Of a stretch of 47,067 bases of DNA, positions 36,180 through 46,999 are shown in pieces. Position 1 is the stretch's first letter, and each line of letters begins with the position of its first letter. The translations under genes were made by a program, and so were the position numbers. The stretch is from Akkermansia muciniphila (GTDB lineage: Bacteria; Verrucomicrobiota; Verrucomicrobiia; Verrucomicrobiales; Verrucomicrobiaceae): contig CAMCWM010000018.1 in the NCBI GenBank assembly GCA_945882215.1, positions 1 through 47,067 on the forward strand, given 5' to 3'. The notes under the pieces were generated by a model. That model was not told where the DNA came from. It ran no database searches and was given only the letters and a program-made list of their open reading frames with translations.

Positions 36180-37514
36180 ATGAAGTCCGCCAACCGCAGT
36201 CTCTTCATCGCGGCAGCCTTGGCTGCTTCAGGCCTGTTTGCGCAGGTGGTGCCGCTGCGTCCTTGGAAGGATGTGCAGGGCCGCATCATCCAGGCCTCCT
36301 TTGTCAGCGCCACGGCCGAAGGCGTCATTTTGAAGATGGCGGATGGCAAGGAGCATCAAATCCCGCTCGCACGTCTCTGCGCCGAGGATCAGGCGTTCGT
36401 GAAAAGCCTGGCCCCTGCATCCGCTCCATCGACCGCCCAAGGCGCCACACCGGATGTTGCCGCCGCCTCGTTGAACCGCCTCCCCCTGGAAAAGCGCACC
36501 TGGCCCGAGAACGTCGTCGTGCAGACGAAATCCATCGAGATCCAGATCGTCGAGGAAAATCCCGCCGCACGGAAGTGTGTGTATCGTTCCGACGCATTCG
36601 AGTTCACCTCGCAAGCCAAGCTGTCCGGCCTCGTAATGAAAGAAGTGGCACGCACGTTCGAAGCCACCAAGGCCCTCGTCTCCTCGCTGCCGTGGGGCGT
36701 TGTTTGCAGTCCGCCGGAAGGCATGGAGCGCTATCAGGCCGCGCTGTATGAGACGCGGAACGACTACATCGCCGCCGGCGGCCCGGAGAACTCTGGCGGC
36801 GTGTACATGAGCGGTGACAAAATCTTCCGCGTTCCCTTTCCCAGCATCGGCCTCAAGCTCCTCGGCAAGACCTACGCCAAGGACGCTGACTACGACGGCG
36901 GCACCCTCATCCACGAGATCACCCATCAGGTGATGGACGACTACCTCACTTTCCTGCCCGTGTGGGTCATCGAAGGCACCGCCGAATACACCGAGATGCT
37001 GCCCTACAACGCCGGCAAATTCCGCGCCGAGGCCCACAAGACCGGCATCCGCGACCACATCCAGGAGATGCAGAAGCGCGGCTACGCCATCGACATCGGC
37101 AATCTGGAGACGCACATGACGATGAACCGCGCCACCTGGTCCGGCATTGCCGACACTTCCAACAAGAAGATGGGCGAGCTCTATTTCCGCTCCGTGCTCC
37201 TCGTCTATTTCTTCTGCCACCTCGACGGCGTCAAAAAAGATGGGGACAGGCAGGGCACGCGTTTCATCAAGTTCATGGACGCCGTGTATGGCGAGGTCGA
37301 GGCGCTGCGCACCTTCTTCAAGGATCCCCGCGTCAAACGCGGTGCTGAAGGCAGCTTCACCTACCCCACCAACTTCCCCCCGCCGGACATGAAGGGTGAG
37401 ACCGCCCCCTTCAAGCACCTTCACCTGCTGCTCGACGAACGCGGCTACTCGCAGATCGCCCAGGAAATGGTCGCTGCTTACAAGGAAATTGGCGTCAAGC
37501 TCACCGCGAATTGA
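36180..37514 (+). CDS. Exported SHD1-domain protein with gluzincin-like peptidase domain
   Basis: A 444-residue protein with a signal peptide (residues 1-21, GLFAQ). The first mature segment (RPWKDVQGRIIQASFVSATAEGVILKMADGKEHQIPLARLCAEDQAFV, residues about 27-75) is an SHD1/SLA1-homology-like domain common in PVC exported proteins. The second part has a zinc-peptidase block HEITH (245-249) with EGTAE (265-269) after it, giving His245, His249 and Glu269 as likely ligands and Glu246 as the base, similar to the 'peptidase MA' group. Substrate unknown. It starts at ATG 36180. The 3' end overlaps the convergent unknown gene by 14 bases. Confidence 0.83.
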   Translation: MKSANRSLFIAAALAASGLFAQVVPLRPWKDVQGRIIQASFVSATAEGVILKMADGKEHQIPLARLCAEDQAFVKSLAPASAPSTAQGATPDVAAASLNRLPLEKRTWPENVVVQTKSIEIQIVEENPAARKCVYRSDAFEFTSQAKLSGLVMKEVARTFEATKALVSSLPWGVVCSPPEGMERYQAALYETRNDYIAAGGPENSGGVYMSGDKIFRVPFPSIGLKLLGKTYAKDADYDGGTLIHEITHQVMDDYLTFLPVWVIEGTAEYTEMLPYNAGKFRAEAHKTGIRDHIQEMQKRGYAIDIGNLETHMTMNRATWSGIADTSNKKMGELYFRSVLLVYFFCHLDGVKKDGDRQGTRFIKFMDAVYGEVEALRTFFKDPRVKRGAEGSFTYPTNFPPPDMKGETAPFKHLHLLLDERGYSQIAQEMVAAYKEIGVKLTAN

Positions 37515-38196
37515 GCGCCGCCACCTGCGCGTTCACGCGGGCCTCGTCCAGGCCGCCGCTCACCAGCATCGCCTCGAACCGGCCAAAGTCCTTCGTCAGC
37601 ACGCACACCGCATACGCGCGTGATTCGAGCGTTGGCGAGGAGAGCGCATCCTGAAACAGCGGACGCACGCACTCAGCCGTCTGGTCCAGCAGCAGCGCCG
37701 CATGCGCGTCTTTGACCTCCCACGGCAGCTCCGCCCGCCACTCGCTGGCGATCTGGCGCACGATCTCGTCATTCAACACATCCCGCAGTCCTTCGATCTC
37801 CTCAAAATCCTGCGCTGCGATCGCCGCGCGGATTTTTGGCAGCGCCGCCGGGTCTGTGGGCCGCTGCGCCGTGGCCTTCGGCGTCGGTGGCGGCGTCATC
37901 ACCTTGGGCTGCCGCTGCAAAATCTCCTGCGGCGAGAAAATCCGCCCGCTCAGTCGCTCCTCCACCGCCACCTGGCGCAGCCACTCGCAGCCACAGGCCC
38001 GCAGATGCTCCTCCAGGCGGTACTCCGTGGCCTGTTGCAGTGTGAAACCCGCTCCGGTCGATTGCGAACCGCTGCGCTCCCCCAGTGAGATCGGCGTGGC
38101 CGGATGATCCAGGTGCAGATGCACGTCCAGCACCGTGTGTTTGGCATGATCCTGCGGCAAATGGCCAAATCCGAGCGCTATGGTCGTGGCGGGCAT
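37501..38196 (-). CDS. Protein of unknown function with helical C-terminal half
   Basis: A 231-residue protein from ATG 38196, which sits at the end of a run of nine A residues (38204-38196 on this strand). The N-terminal half has His-rich DVHLHLDHP and a Cys pair in RACGCEW. A Pro/Gln/Thr-rich linker lies at about 95-115, and the C-terminal half is helical with HEAT-like character (AHAALLLDQTAECVRPLFQDAL). No family is recognised. Codon use suits a real gene. It overlaps the SHD1 peptidase gene by 14 bases at its 3' end and diverges from carB. Confidence 0.66.
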   Translation of the reverse strand: MPATTIALGFGHLPQDHAKHTVLDVHLHLDHPATPISLGERSGSQSTGAGFTLQQATEYRLEEHLRACGCEWLRQVAVEERLSGRIFSPQEILQRQPKVMTPPPTPKATAQRPTDPAALPKIRAAIAAQDFEEIEGLRDVLNDEIVRQIASEWRAELPWEVKDAHAALLLDQTAECVRPLFQDALSSPTLESRAYAVCVLTKDFGRFEAMLVSGGLDEARVNAQVAALNSR

Positions 38197-38342
38197 TTTT
38201 TTTTGATGAAACCGACGATTTTTCAGACAGAACCGCCTCAAAGCAAGCCCCGCATTTGACGCACCCCCGCGACTGTGCAAGATGCCGCGCTTTCCGGCCC
38301 GCCAAGTGCGGCGAATCCGACCGATTCCTCTCCCCGGCCCCC

Positions 38343-38367
38343 GAAAGCGCCTAAATCATACGCTTTC
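38343..38367. promoter_or_regulatory. Inverted repeat in carB leader region
   Basis: GAAAGCG (38343-38349) and CGCTTTC (38361-38367) are perfect 7-bp arms around an 11-base AT-rich centre, 67 bases before the carB start. It is a candidate operator or leader hairpin. There is no adjacent leader peptide of the attenuation type that I can recognise. Confidence 0.35.
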
Positions 38368-38384
38368 CCTTCAAACCAACCCCA

Positions 38385-38414
38385 TTCGTCATTCCGCATT
38401 CGGATTTCGTCATT
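38385..38414. repeat. 9-bp direct repeat, 21-bp period, ahead of carB
   Basis: TTCGTCATT occurs at 38385-38393 and 38406-38414, starts exactly 21 bases apart (two helical turns), with CATTCGGA between. It ends 19 bases before carB ATG 38434. It may be a regulator site or a dispersed repeat. Confidence 0.4.
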
Positions 38415-38433
38415 TCTTCTCCACTCTCCCATC

Positions 38434-41637
<3,204 letters not shown>

Positions 41638-41647
41638 GTGATTTGAA

Positions 41648-42559
41648 ATGGCGAACCAAGACACAGTCCTAATCCTCGGTGCAGGTGCCAGTAAGCCTTA
41701 TGGCTTTCCGACCGCTTCAGAACTTGGGCTGATGATAAATGGGGAACTCCCGGACGCATTCGCCAAGCTCAAATACAACGACATGCTACGCGAACCAGTT
41801 AGTTCGTGGCAAAAGTTCCTTGAGGCTTGTTTCGTGTCCACAAAGGAGGCTCCTCACTATCCTTTTCTTCTTCAGATGCAGAAGCAGTTCCGCGAATCCG
41901 AGATCTACTCGATTGATCGGTTCGCGTTCCTTCATCCGAACTCCGAGACGATGGCAAGACACTACATCGCTCTAATTCTGTTGTTGTGCGAAAGGCAAAG
42001 CACACTCAGCAGCGGGTGGTATAGGGCATTCTGGAATGATGTGCTCATCCCCACCATTACAAGCGATTCAGCACCATTGGATATCGTAACCTTCAATTAT
42101 GACCGGTCCTTGGAGGAATACCTCCGACGAGCATCCAAGGCAGCATACCCAACTCGGCAGAAGGATGTGCTCGCCAAAATCCGAATCCATCACGTCTATG
42201 GATCTCTCGGCAAAGTGGAACACGGAGATAGTTTCGTAGTATACGGTGATCCAAGTTGCTTTGAAAACTCAACGCCGTTCATCAAACTCATCCCGCCTCG
42301 GGCTGAATCCGACAATGACCTTGGAAACCTGATCGCTTCAAAAAGCAAAGCCGTCTTTCTTGGCTTTGGATTTGATGAATTGAACCTCGGTGTGCTGGGT
42401 ATCCACGCTGGGAGGAGACCCAAACAAATATTTGCCAGTAGAATGGGCTTATCGAAGCGACTTGAAAAGGCTGCTGAAGAACGGTTGGGGCCTGTCAATT
42501 GGGGCGGTCCGACTCAAGACGTCGAAAAGTTCATTCACGAAAGCGAGGCCTTCGCGTGA
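41648..42559 (+). CDS. SIR2-like (SIR2_2-type) NAD-binding protein, possible defence effector
   Basis: A 303-residue protein with a SIR2-like Rossmann fold. Gly-rich LILGAGASKPYGFPTASEL (8-26) is the NAD-binding start, TFNYDRSLE (148-156) matches the conserved (T)xNYD of SIR2-like families, HHVYGSLG (181-188) is at the catalytic His-Gly position, and FLGFGFDELN (237-246) is the conserved late strand. Families of this type act as NADases in phage defence (Thoeris ThsA, DSR, Avs and others); in this one His is two residues before the expected place, with Tyr before Gly. No second domain or partner gene is evident. GC is lower than its neighbours: the line 41941-42000 is 29/60, against 40/60 in carB at 40801-40860. 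It is inserted between carB and a RAYT unit. Not proven defensive. Confidence 0.8.
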   Translation: MANQDTVLILGAGASKPYGFPTASELGLMINGELPDAFAKLKYNDMLREPVSSWQKFLEACFVSTKEAPHYPFLLQMQKQFRESEIYSIDRFAFLHPNSETMARHYIALILLLCERQSTLSSGWYRAFWNDVLIPTITSDSAPLDIVTFNYDRSLEEYLRRASKAAYPTRQKDVLAKIRIHHVYGSLGKVEHGDSFVVYGDPSCFENSTPFIKLIPPRAESDNDLGNLIASKSKAVFLGFGFDELNLGVLGIHAGRRPKQIFASRMGLSKRLEKAAEERLGPVNWGGPTQDVEKFIHESEAFA

Positions 42560-42561
42560 TA

Positions 42562-42642
42562 GGAGCGCGGACACTCCTGTCCGCTTCTTCTCTTCGCGGC
42601 TTCGCCGCCACTTCAAAAAGCGGGCAAGAGTGCCCGCGCTCC
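42562..42642. repeat. REP-like structured repeat, left copy (81 bp)
   Basis: GGAGCGC (42562-42568) pairs with GCGCTCC (42636-42642) to close the element. Inside lie three hairpins: GCGGACA-CTCC-TGTCCGC (42567-42584), GCGGC-TTC-GCCGC (42596-42608) and GCGGGCA-AGAG-TGCCCGC (42620-42637). The copy starts two bases after the SIR2-like stop and ends 19 bases before the RAYT start. An 81-bp direct copy lies on the other side of the transposase gene. Confidence 0.88.
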
Positions 42643-42661
42643 CCTCGATTAGCTGAGGCTT

Positions 42662-43270
42662 ATGAAGTTCTTCGATCCGCGAGGAGACATCGAAAAGACG
42701 GCCCACAAGCTGCCGCATTGGCAGCAAGGCGAGGTGGCGATCTTCGTCACCTTCCGCCTCGCTGATTCGCTGCCGCGTGAACTCCTCGATGACTGGCTTC
42801 TCGCCAGCGAGGCCTTCATTACCGCGAACCCGCCGCCATGGGACGACATCACCGAGGCCTGCTACCACGGCCAGTTCTCCGACAAGCTCGACGAACACCT
42901 CGACTGCGCGCACGGCTCCTGCGCCCTGCGTGATCCACGCCTCGCTCAAATCGTCGCCGACCGCCTCCATCACTTCGACGGCCAGCGCTACGACCTCTGG
43001 AGCTACGTCATCATGCCCAATCACGTCCACGTCCTCTTCACCCTCCGGGAAGGCGAATCCCTCCCTGACACGCTGCAAGGCTGGAAAGGCGTTTCGAGCC
43101 GTCTCATCCACAAAACCGGCCTCAGCGCCCTGAATCCCTTCTGGCAGCCCGATTACTTCGACCGGCTCATTCGGAGCCCGGAGCATTTCAGCACCGTGAA
43201 GGCCTACATTCGAGAAAATTCGGCCAAATCGGGCTTGAAGACGGGTTTTGTGCTTTGGGACCGAAGCTAG
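42662..43270 (+). CDS. REP-associated tyrosine transposase (RAYT, Y1/TnpA_REP)
   Basis: A 202-residue HUH single-strand transposase relative that recognises REP-type hairpins. The metal-binding HUH block is MPNHVHVLF with His121 and His123, and the catalytic tyrosine is Tyr165 in WQPDYFDRLIR. The N-terminus KLPHWQQGEVAIFVTFRLADSLP is the usual TnpA_REP start. It lies between two 81-bp direct repeats, as in a REPtron, and is intact. It probably acts on those repeats rather than moving as an autonomous insertion sequence. Confidence 0.92.
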   Translation: MKFFDPRGDIEKTAHKLPHWQQGEVAIFVTFRLADSLPRELLDDWLLASEAFITANPPPWDDITEACYHGQFSDKLDEHLDCAHGSCALRDPRLAQIVADRLHHFDGQRYDLWSYVIMPNHVHVLFTLREGESLPDTLQGWKGVSSRLIHKTGLSALNPFWQPDYFDRLIRSPEHFSTVKAYIRENSAKSGLKTGFVLWDRS

Positions 43271-43281
43271 ATGAGCGGAGC

Positions 43282-43362
43282 GGAGCGCGGACACTCCTGT
43301 CCGCCTCTATCTTCGCGGCTTCGCCGCCATTTGAATGAAGCGGAGAAGAGTCTCCACGCTCC
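43282..43362. repeat. REP-like structured repeat, right copy (81 bp)
   Basis: Direct copy of the left element and the same length. GGAGCG (43282-43287) pairs with CGCTCC (43357-43362). Hairpins: GCGGACA-CTCC-TGTCCGC (43287-43304), GCGGC-TTC-GCCGC (43315-43327) and GCGGAGA-AGAG-TCTCCAC (43340-43357). The last hairpin differs from the left copy by two compensated base pairs (G-C to A-T and C-G to G-C) plus one uncompensated change. It begins 11 bases after the RAYT stop and lies in the leader of the downstream cytochrome-like gene. Confidence 0.86.
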
Positions 43363-43444
43363 CTTCTTGCAACCCGATTGGCCTGCGGTGCTAAAGATCA
43401 CCGGGTGCAGGGTCGTATTGCAAAAGCCGCGTTCGCCGCCACCG

Positions 43445-45961
43445 ATGAATTTCCCACGCATGTCTCTCTCCCGGATCCTCGCTCTCCCTGCCTTGTTTGT
43501 TGTCTCCACAGTATGCGCCCAACAAGGGGGCGCACCGGTAGAGGTGCCGCCTTCGCTGGTGCCGGCGGAGCTGGTTCCGGACACGCGGGCTTTGTCGGCG
43601 GCGGAGGAACTGAAAAGCTTCCAGGTGGCACCGGGTTACCGGGTGGAACTGGCGGCGAGTGAGCCGCTTGTGGGCGATCCGATCTTTGCGCAGTTTGGTC
43701 CGGATGGTCGGCTCTGGGTGGTGGAGATGCGTGGTTATATGCCGGACATTCACGGCAACCGTGAGGATGAGCCGGTGGGCCGGATCGTGATCCTCACCGA
43801 CACTGACGGCGACGGACGGTTTGATCAAAGCAAGGTCTTCCTCGATCAACTCATCATGCCCCGCACGGTCCTTCCCATCGGCGATGGCGCGCTGGTGGGC
43901 GCTCCGCCGATGCTGTGGTATTGCCCGGACAAGAATGGCGATGGCAAGGCGGATGAGAAGATCGTGGTGGCGCAGGATGCGGGCGCCCAAACCATCCCTG
44001 GCCGCCCCGAACTGGCGAACCCGGAACATGGCGCGAACTCGCCGCTCTGGGGGCTGGACAACTGGATCTACTTTGCGGAATACGCGGCGCGTTTTCGCTG
44101 GCGTGGTGCGGGTGCCTTTGAGCGCAGCATCTCCTCCATGCGCGGCCAGTATGGGCTCAGCCAGGACGACTTCGGCCGTCTCTATTACAACTTCAACTCC
44201 GGCCACCTGCAGGGCGACATGTGGCCCTCCCATTACCGTTTGCGCAATCCGCACTTTGCAAGGTCTGGAGGCCGCATCAGCCCGCCGGTGAACCAGGCCG
44301 TGTGGCCCATCCGTGTGACGCCCGGCACGAACCGCGCCTACATCCCGGAGAACATGGAGGGGCACAAGATCAAGAATTTTACGGCGGCGTGCTCGCCGTG
44401 GATTTACCGAGGCGATCTCTTCCCGGCGGATGCGCTGGGCAATGCCTTCGCCTGCGAACCGGCGCTGCATCTCGTGAAACGGGACATTCTCACCCTCGAA
44501 CAAGGCAAGCTCGTGGCGCGTGAAGCCTACCAGCAGCGTGAGTTTCTCGCGTCCACGGATGAGCGCTTCCGTCCTGTCAGCATGACCACGGGACCCGATG
44601 GAGCGCTTTACGTCGTCGATTTTTACCGGGGCATCATCCAGCACCGCATCTCGCTGAGTCCCTACCTGGAAAAGTACATCCAGAACCACGACCTCGTGGA
44701 TCCGCGCGGCCTGGGGCGGATCTGGCGCATCGTGCCTGAAAAGGCCAGGACACGTCCCGCGCCGAATCTGACGAAGCTTGGCAGTGCCGAGCTCGTCCCC
44801 ATCCTCGCTCACAGCAACTCCTGGCACCGGGAAACCGCCCAGCGCCTGCTTGTTGAGCGTGCGGATGCCGCGGTCGTCCCTGCGCTGGAAGCGCTCATGC
44901 GCGGCGAGGTCGCGCTCGGCCGTCTGCATGCCTTGTGGACGCTCGATGGCATGGGCAAGAGCACCTGGCCGGTGGTCGAGAAAGCACTCGCGGATGCCGA
45001 TGCCCGCGTGCGCAACGCCGCGGTGCGCATCGCAGAAGGTTTCTTCGCCGGAGAAGGACGTGCCGCTGCGATGACGAGGCTTATCGCCTTCTCTGCCACC
45101 GAAGCGGACTCGCAGGTGCAGACTCAAATCGTCCTGACGCTGGGCGAGTGCAACGACTCGGCCGCCGATCAGGCCATGGCGTCGATGGCCAGCCGCTTGC
45201 CCGATCATCCTTATCTGGCCGAAGCCCTCCTCAGCGGGATCAAAGGCCGCGAGCTGGAACTACTTGAGCATTGCCTTGCCAGCGGAAGCGGCAAGACGCT
45301 GATACCAAGTCTGGCGGGCTGTGTGGCTGCCGAACGAGACCCGGTCCGTGTCTCACGGTTCCTGGCACTCGCGGAAAAGGCCGGTGCCACGCCTCGAAAA
45401 ACGCTGCTCGCCGGCTTCACCGCCAATGCGGCGGACTTCACACGCCGGAAGGTGAAGCTCGATGCCAGACCTGCTTTTCTCGACACGTCCGGCACTGAAA
45501 AGGTGGCGGACATGCTGACCTGGCCGGGCAAGCCTGCGCCCGCAGGCTTCAAGCCGCCGCGCGCGCTGACGGCTGATGAGCAGAACCGTTTTAAGATGGG
45601 CAAGGCGCTGTACTCCGGCATCTGCGCGGGCTGCCATCAGCCAAATGGTTCAGGCCTCGAGGGCATCGCCCCACCGCTGATTGATTCCGAATGGGTCACG
45701 GGCTCGCCCGAACGGCTCAGCCGCATCGTCCTCCACGGCGTGCGCGGCTACCTCACGGTCAAAAAGAGGCGTTACCAGCTCGACATGCCTCCGCTGGGCG
45801 CTTTGGGCGATGAACCTCTGGCGGCCATTCTCACGTATCTCCGGCGTGAGTGGGAGCATGGTGCGGAGCCGATCTCAACGGACTTTCTCAAAGCGATCCG
45901 CGAAAAGGAAGCACGACGCACCGATTCCTGGACGGAACAGGAGCTTCTCAAGATCCCGTAG
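43445..45961 (+). CDS. PVC-type CxxCH haem-binding protein with HEAT-like repeats
   Basis: Exported 838-residue protein of the PVC membrane-bound dehydrogenase/cytochrome-like group. From ATG 43445 there is a signal peptide (1-24, STVCAQQ). The N-terminal beta-propeller-like domain (about 50-420) has FQVAPGYRVELAASEPLVGDPIFAQFGPDGRLWVVEMRGYM, here seen as the opening block, with Asp-rich LTDTDGDGRFDQSKVF and PDKNGDGKADE. A helical HEAT-repeat region spans about 440-690. A C-terminal cytochrome c domain has CAGCH at 727-731 (haem-attachment Cys-x-x-Cys-His) and a later MPPLGAL for a methionine ligand. Substrate unknown, likely sugar or glycan oxidation. The REP copy sits in its 174-base upstream region. 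Confidence 0.9.
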   Translation: MNFPRMSLSRILALPALFVVSTVCAQQGGAPVEVPPSLVPAELVPDTRALSAAEELKSFQVAPGYRVELAASEPLVGDPIFAQFGPDGRLWVVEMRGYMPDIHGNREDEPVGRIVILTDTDGDGRFDQSKVFLDQLIMPRTVLPIGDGALVGAPPMLWYCPDKNGDGKADEKIVVAQDAGAQTIPGRPELANPEHGANSPLWGLDNWIYFAEYAARFRWRGAGAFERSISSMRGQYGLSQDDFGRLYYNFNSGHLQGDMWPSHYRLRNPHFARSGGRISPPVNQAVWPIRVTPGTNRAYIPENMEGHKIKNFTAACSPWIYRGDLFPADALGNAFACEPALHLVKRDILTLEQGKLVAREAYQQREFLASTDERFRPVSMTTGPDGALYVVDFYRGIIQHRISLSPYLEKYIQNHDLVDPRGLGRIWRIVPEKARTRPAPNLTKLGSAELVPILAHSNSWHRETAQRLLVERADAAVVPALEALMRGEVALGRLHALWTLDGMGKSTWPVVEKALADADARVRNAAVRIAEGFFAGEGRAAAMTRLIAFSATEADSQVQTQIVLTLGECNDSAADQAMASMASRLPDHPYLAEALLSGIKGRELELLEHCLASGSGKTLIPSLAGCVAAERDPVRVSRFLALAEKAGATPRKTLLAGFTANAADFTRRKVKLDARPAFLDTSGTEKVADMLTWPGKPAPAGFKPPRALTADEQNRFKMGKALYSGICAGCHQPNGSGLEGIAPPLIDSEWVTGSPERLSRIVLHGVRGYLTVKKRRYQLDMPPLGALGDEPLAAILTYLRREWEHGAEPISTDFLKAIREKEARRTDSWTEQELLKIP

Positions 45962-46003
45962 CATCTTGCCGACCTAAGCCTTTCGACGTTCTCCGAAATA
46001 ACA

Positions 46004-46036
46004 GGCCTCGGAGCCGCATCAAACGACTCCGAGGCC
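46004..46036. terminator. Bidirectional terminator hairpin
   Basis: GGCCTCGGAG (46004-46013) and CTCCGAGGCC (46027-46036) form a perfect 10-bp GC-rich stem with a 13-base loop. It lies between two converging genes, 42 bases after the cytochrome-like stop and 28 bases from the TIM-barrel stop. No T-run is present, so it may be factor-dependent. Confidence 0.65.
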
Positions 46037-46064
46037 GTGACTTGCTGAAAGGAGCAAGGCTCAC

Positions 46065-46940
46065 TCACGCCAGCGCCTCTTGGCAATACTGCACACACTT
46101 CTTCACCTCGGCGACGGCGGTGGAGCCTTCGGGGATCTTGTATTCCAGCTCGATCTCGGCGGGGAAGGTCCACTTCTCTTGGCGCATCAACTGCAGCACT
46201 TCCTTGATCGGGGTCTGGCCTTGGCCCCAGGGCACGTTGCCGCCGTCGGCGGTGCGGTCTTTGAGGTGGAGGTTCGTGATGCGGTCGTGATACTTCTCCA
46301 GCACGGGGATCGGCGACTTGCCCTTCGTGCCGGCGACGTAGTGGCCGATGTCGAGGTTGAAACCGATGTATTGGCCGAGATCCAGGATGGAATCGAACTT
46401 GTCCATCTCTGGCAGGTTGTTGGTGTGGTTGTGAAACCCGACCCAGATCTTGTGCTTGTCCGCAAACGGCGCGACGCGCGCGGCGAGGATGGCATTGCGC
46501 TCGGTGGTCACGCCGGTGCAGCCCAGCGCCTTCGCCACGAGGAAGCTGAACTCAATCTCCTCATTCGACTGACCGAAGCCCATCTTGTGGATGTGAATGT
46601 TCACGCCCGCATTGTTATACATCTTCCGCAGTTCAACGCACTTCGCGAGCTGCTGCTCACGCTCCGCGTCGGTGGCCTTGCCCTTGATGCCCGCGAAGTC
46701 CTGGATCGGTCCGCCCATCAGTTCGGTCTCGCTGAGTCCGTCATCGAGCAGCGCCTTGAGCGTCTCTTCGGCTGTCTTCGCCATGCTGCGGTAGCTGTAG
46801 GTGATGCAGCCGATGCGCACGCCGTTGAAGACAGAGTTGGGCTTGTCGGCGGCAGAGGCGAGCCGTGGAAGCGTGAAACCAGTGGCGGCGGCGACTGCGG
46901 TGCCGAGAAAGCTGCGGCGAGAGAGCGGGTTTGAGATCAT
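46065..46940 (-). CDS. Tat-exported sugar phosphate isomerase/epimerase-like TIM barrel
   Basis: A 291-residue protein of the xylose-isomerase-like TIM-barrel superfamily (AP endonuclease 2 fold). A twin-arginine signal is at residues 8-13 (RRSFLG) with a hydrophobic stretch and ASA-A cleavage. Metal-site blocks follow: Glu in TTERNA, His in GFHNHTNNLPE, Asp-x-x-His in GFNLDIGHYVAG, HLKDR and, near the end, PAEIELEY. Such exported barrels are common in PVC bacteria and probably act on sugars in the periplasm; the substrate is not known. It is convergent with the cytochrome-like gene, from which it is separated by a strong hairpin. Confidence 0.88.
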   Translation of the reverse strand: MISNPLSRRSFLGTAVAAATGFTLPRLASAADKPNSVFNGVRIGCITYSYRSMAKTAEETLKALLDDGLSETELMGGPIQDFAGIKGKATDAEREQQLAKCVELRKMYNNAGVNIHIHKMGFGQSNEEIEFSFLVAKALGCTGVTTERNAILAARVAPFADKHKIWVGFHNHTNNLPEMDKFDSILDLGQYIGFNLDIGHYVAGTKGKSPIPVLEKYHDRITNLHLKDRTADGGNVPWGQGQTPIKEVLQLMRQEKWTFPAEIELEYKIPEGSTAVAEVKKCVQYCQEALA

Positions 46941-46999
46941 GGGAAGGGTGAACGCCGAAGGGCGGCGTCTTTTGCCGGAATCGCTGGGAAATCATGGCC

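Noticed and set aside
43271..43444. Coding extension of the cytochrome-like protein across the right REP copy
   Set aside because: The frame is open but the region is the REP element itself; the signal peptide begins at 43445.
43391..45208. Long open frame antisense to the cytochrome-like gene
   Set aside because: The plus-strand gene has a signal peptide, a CAGCH motif and family similarity; the antisense product is Arg/His-rich without recognisable motifs.
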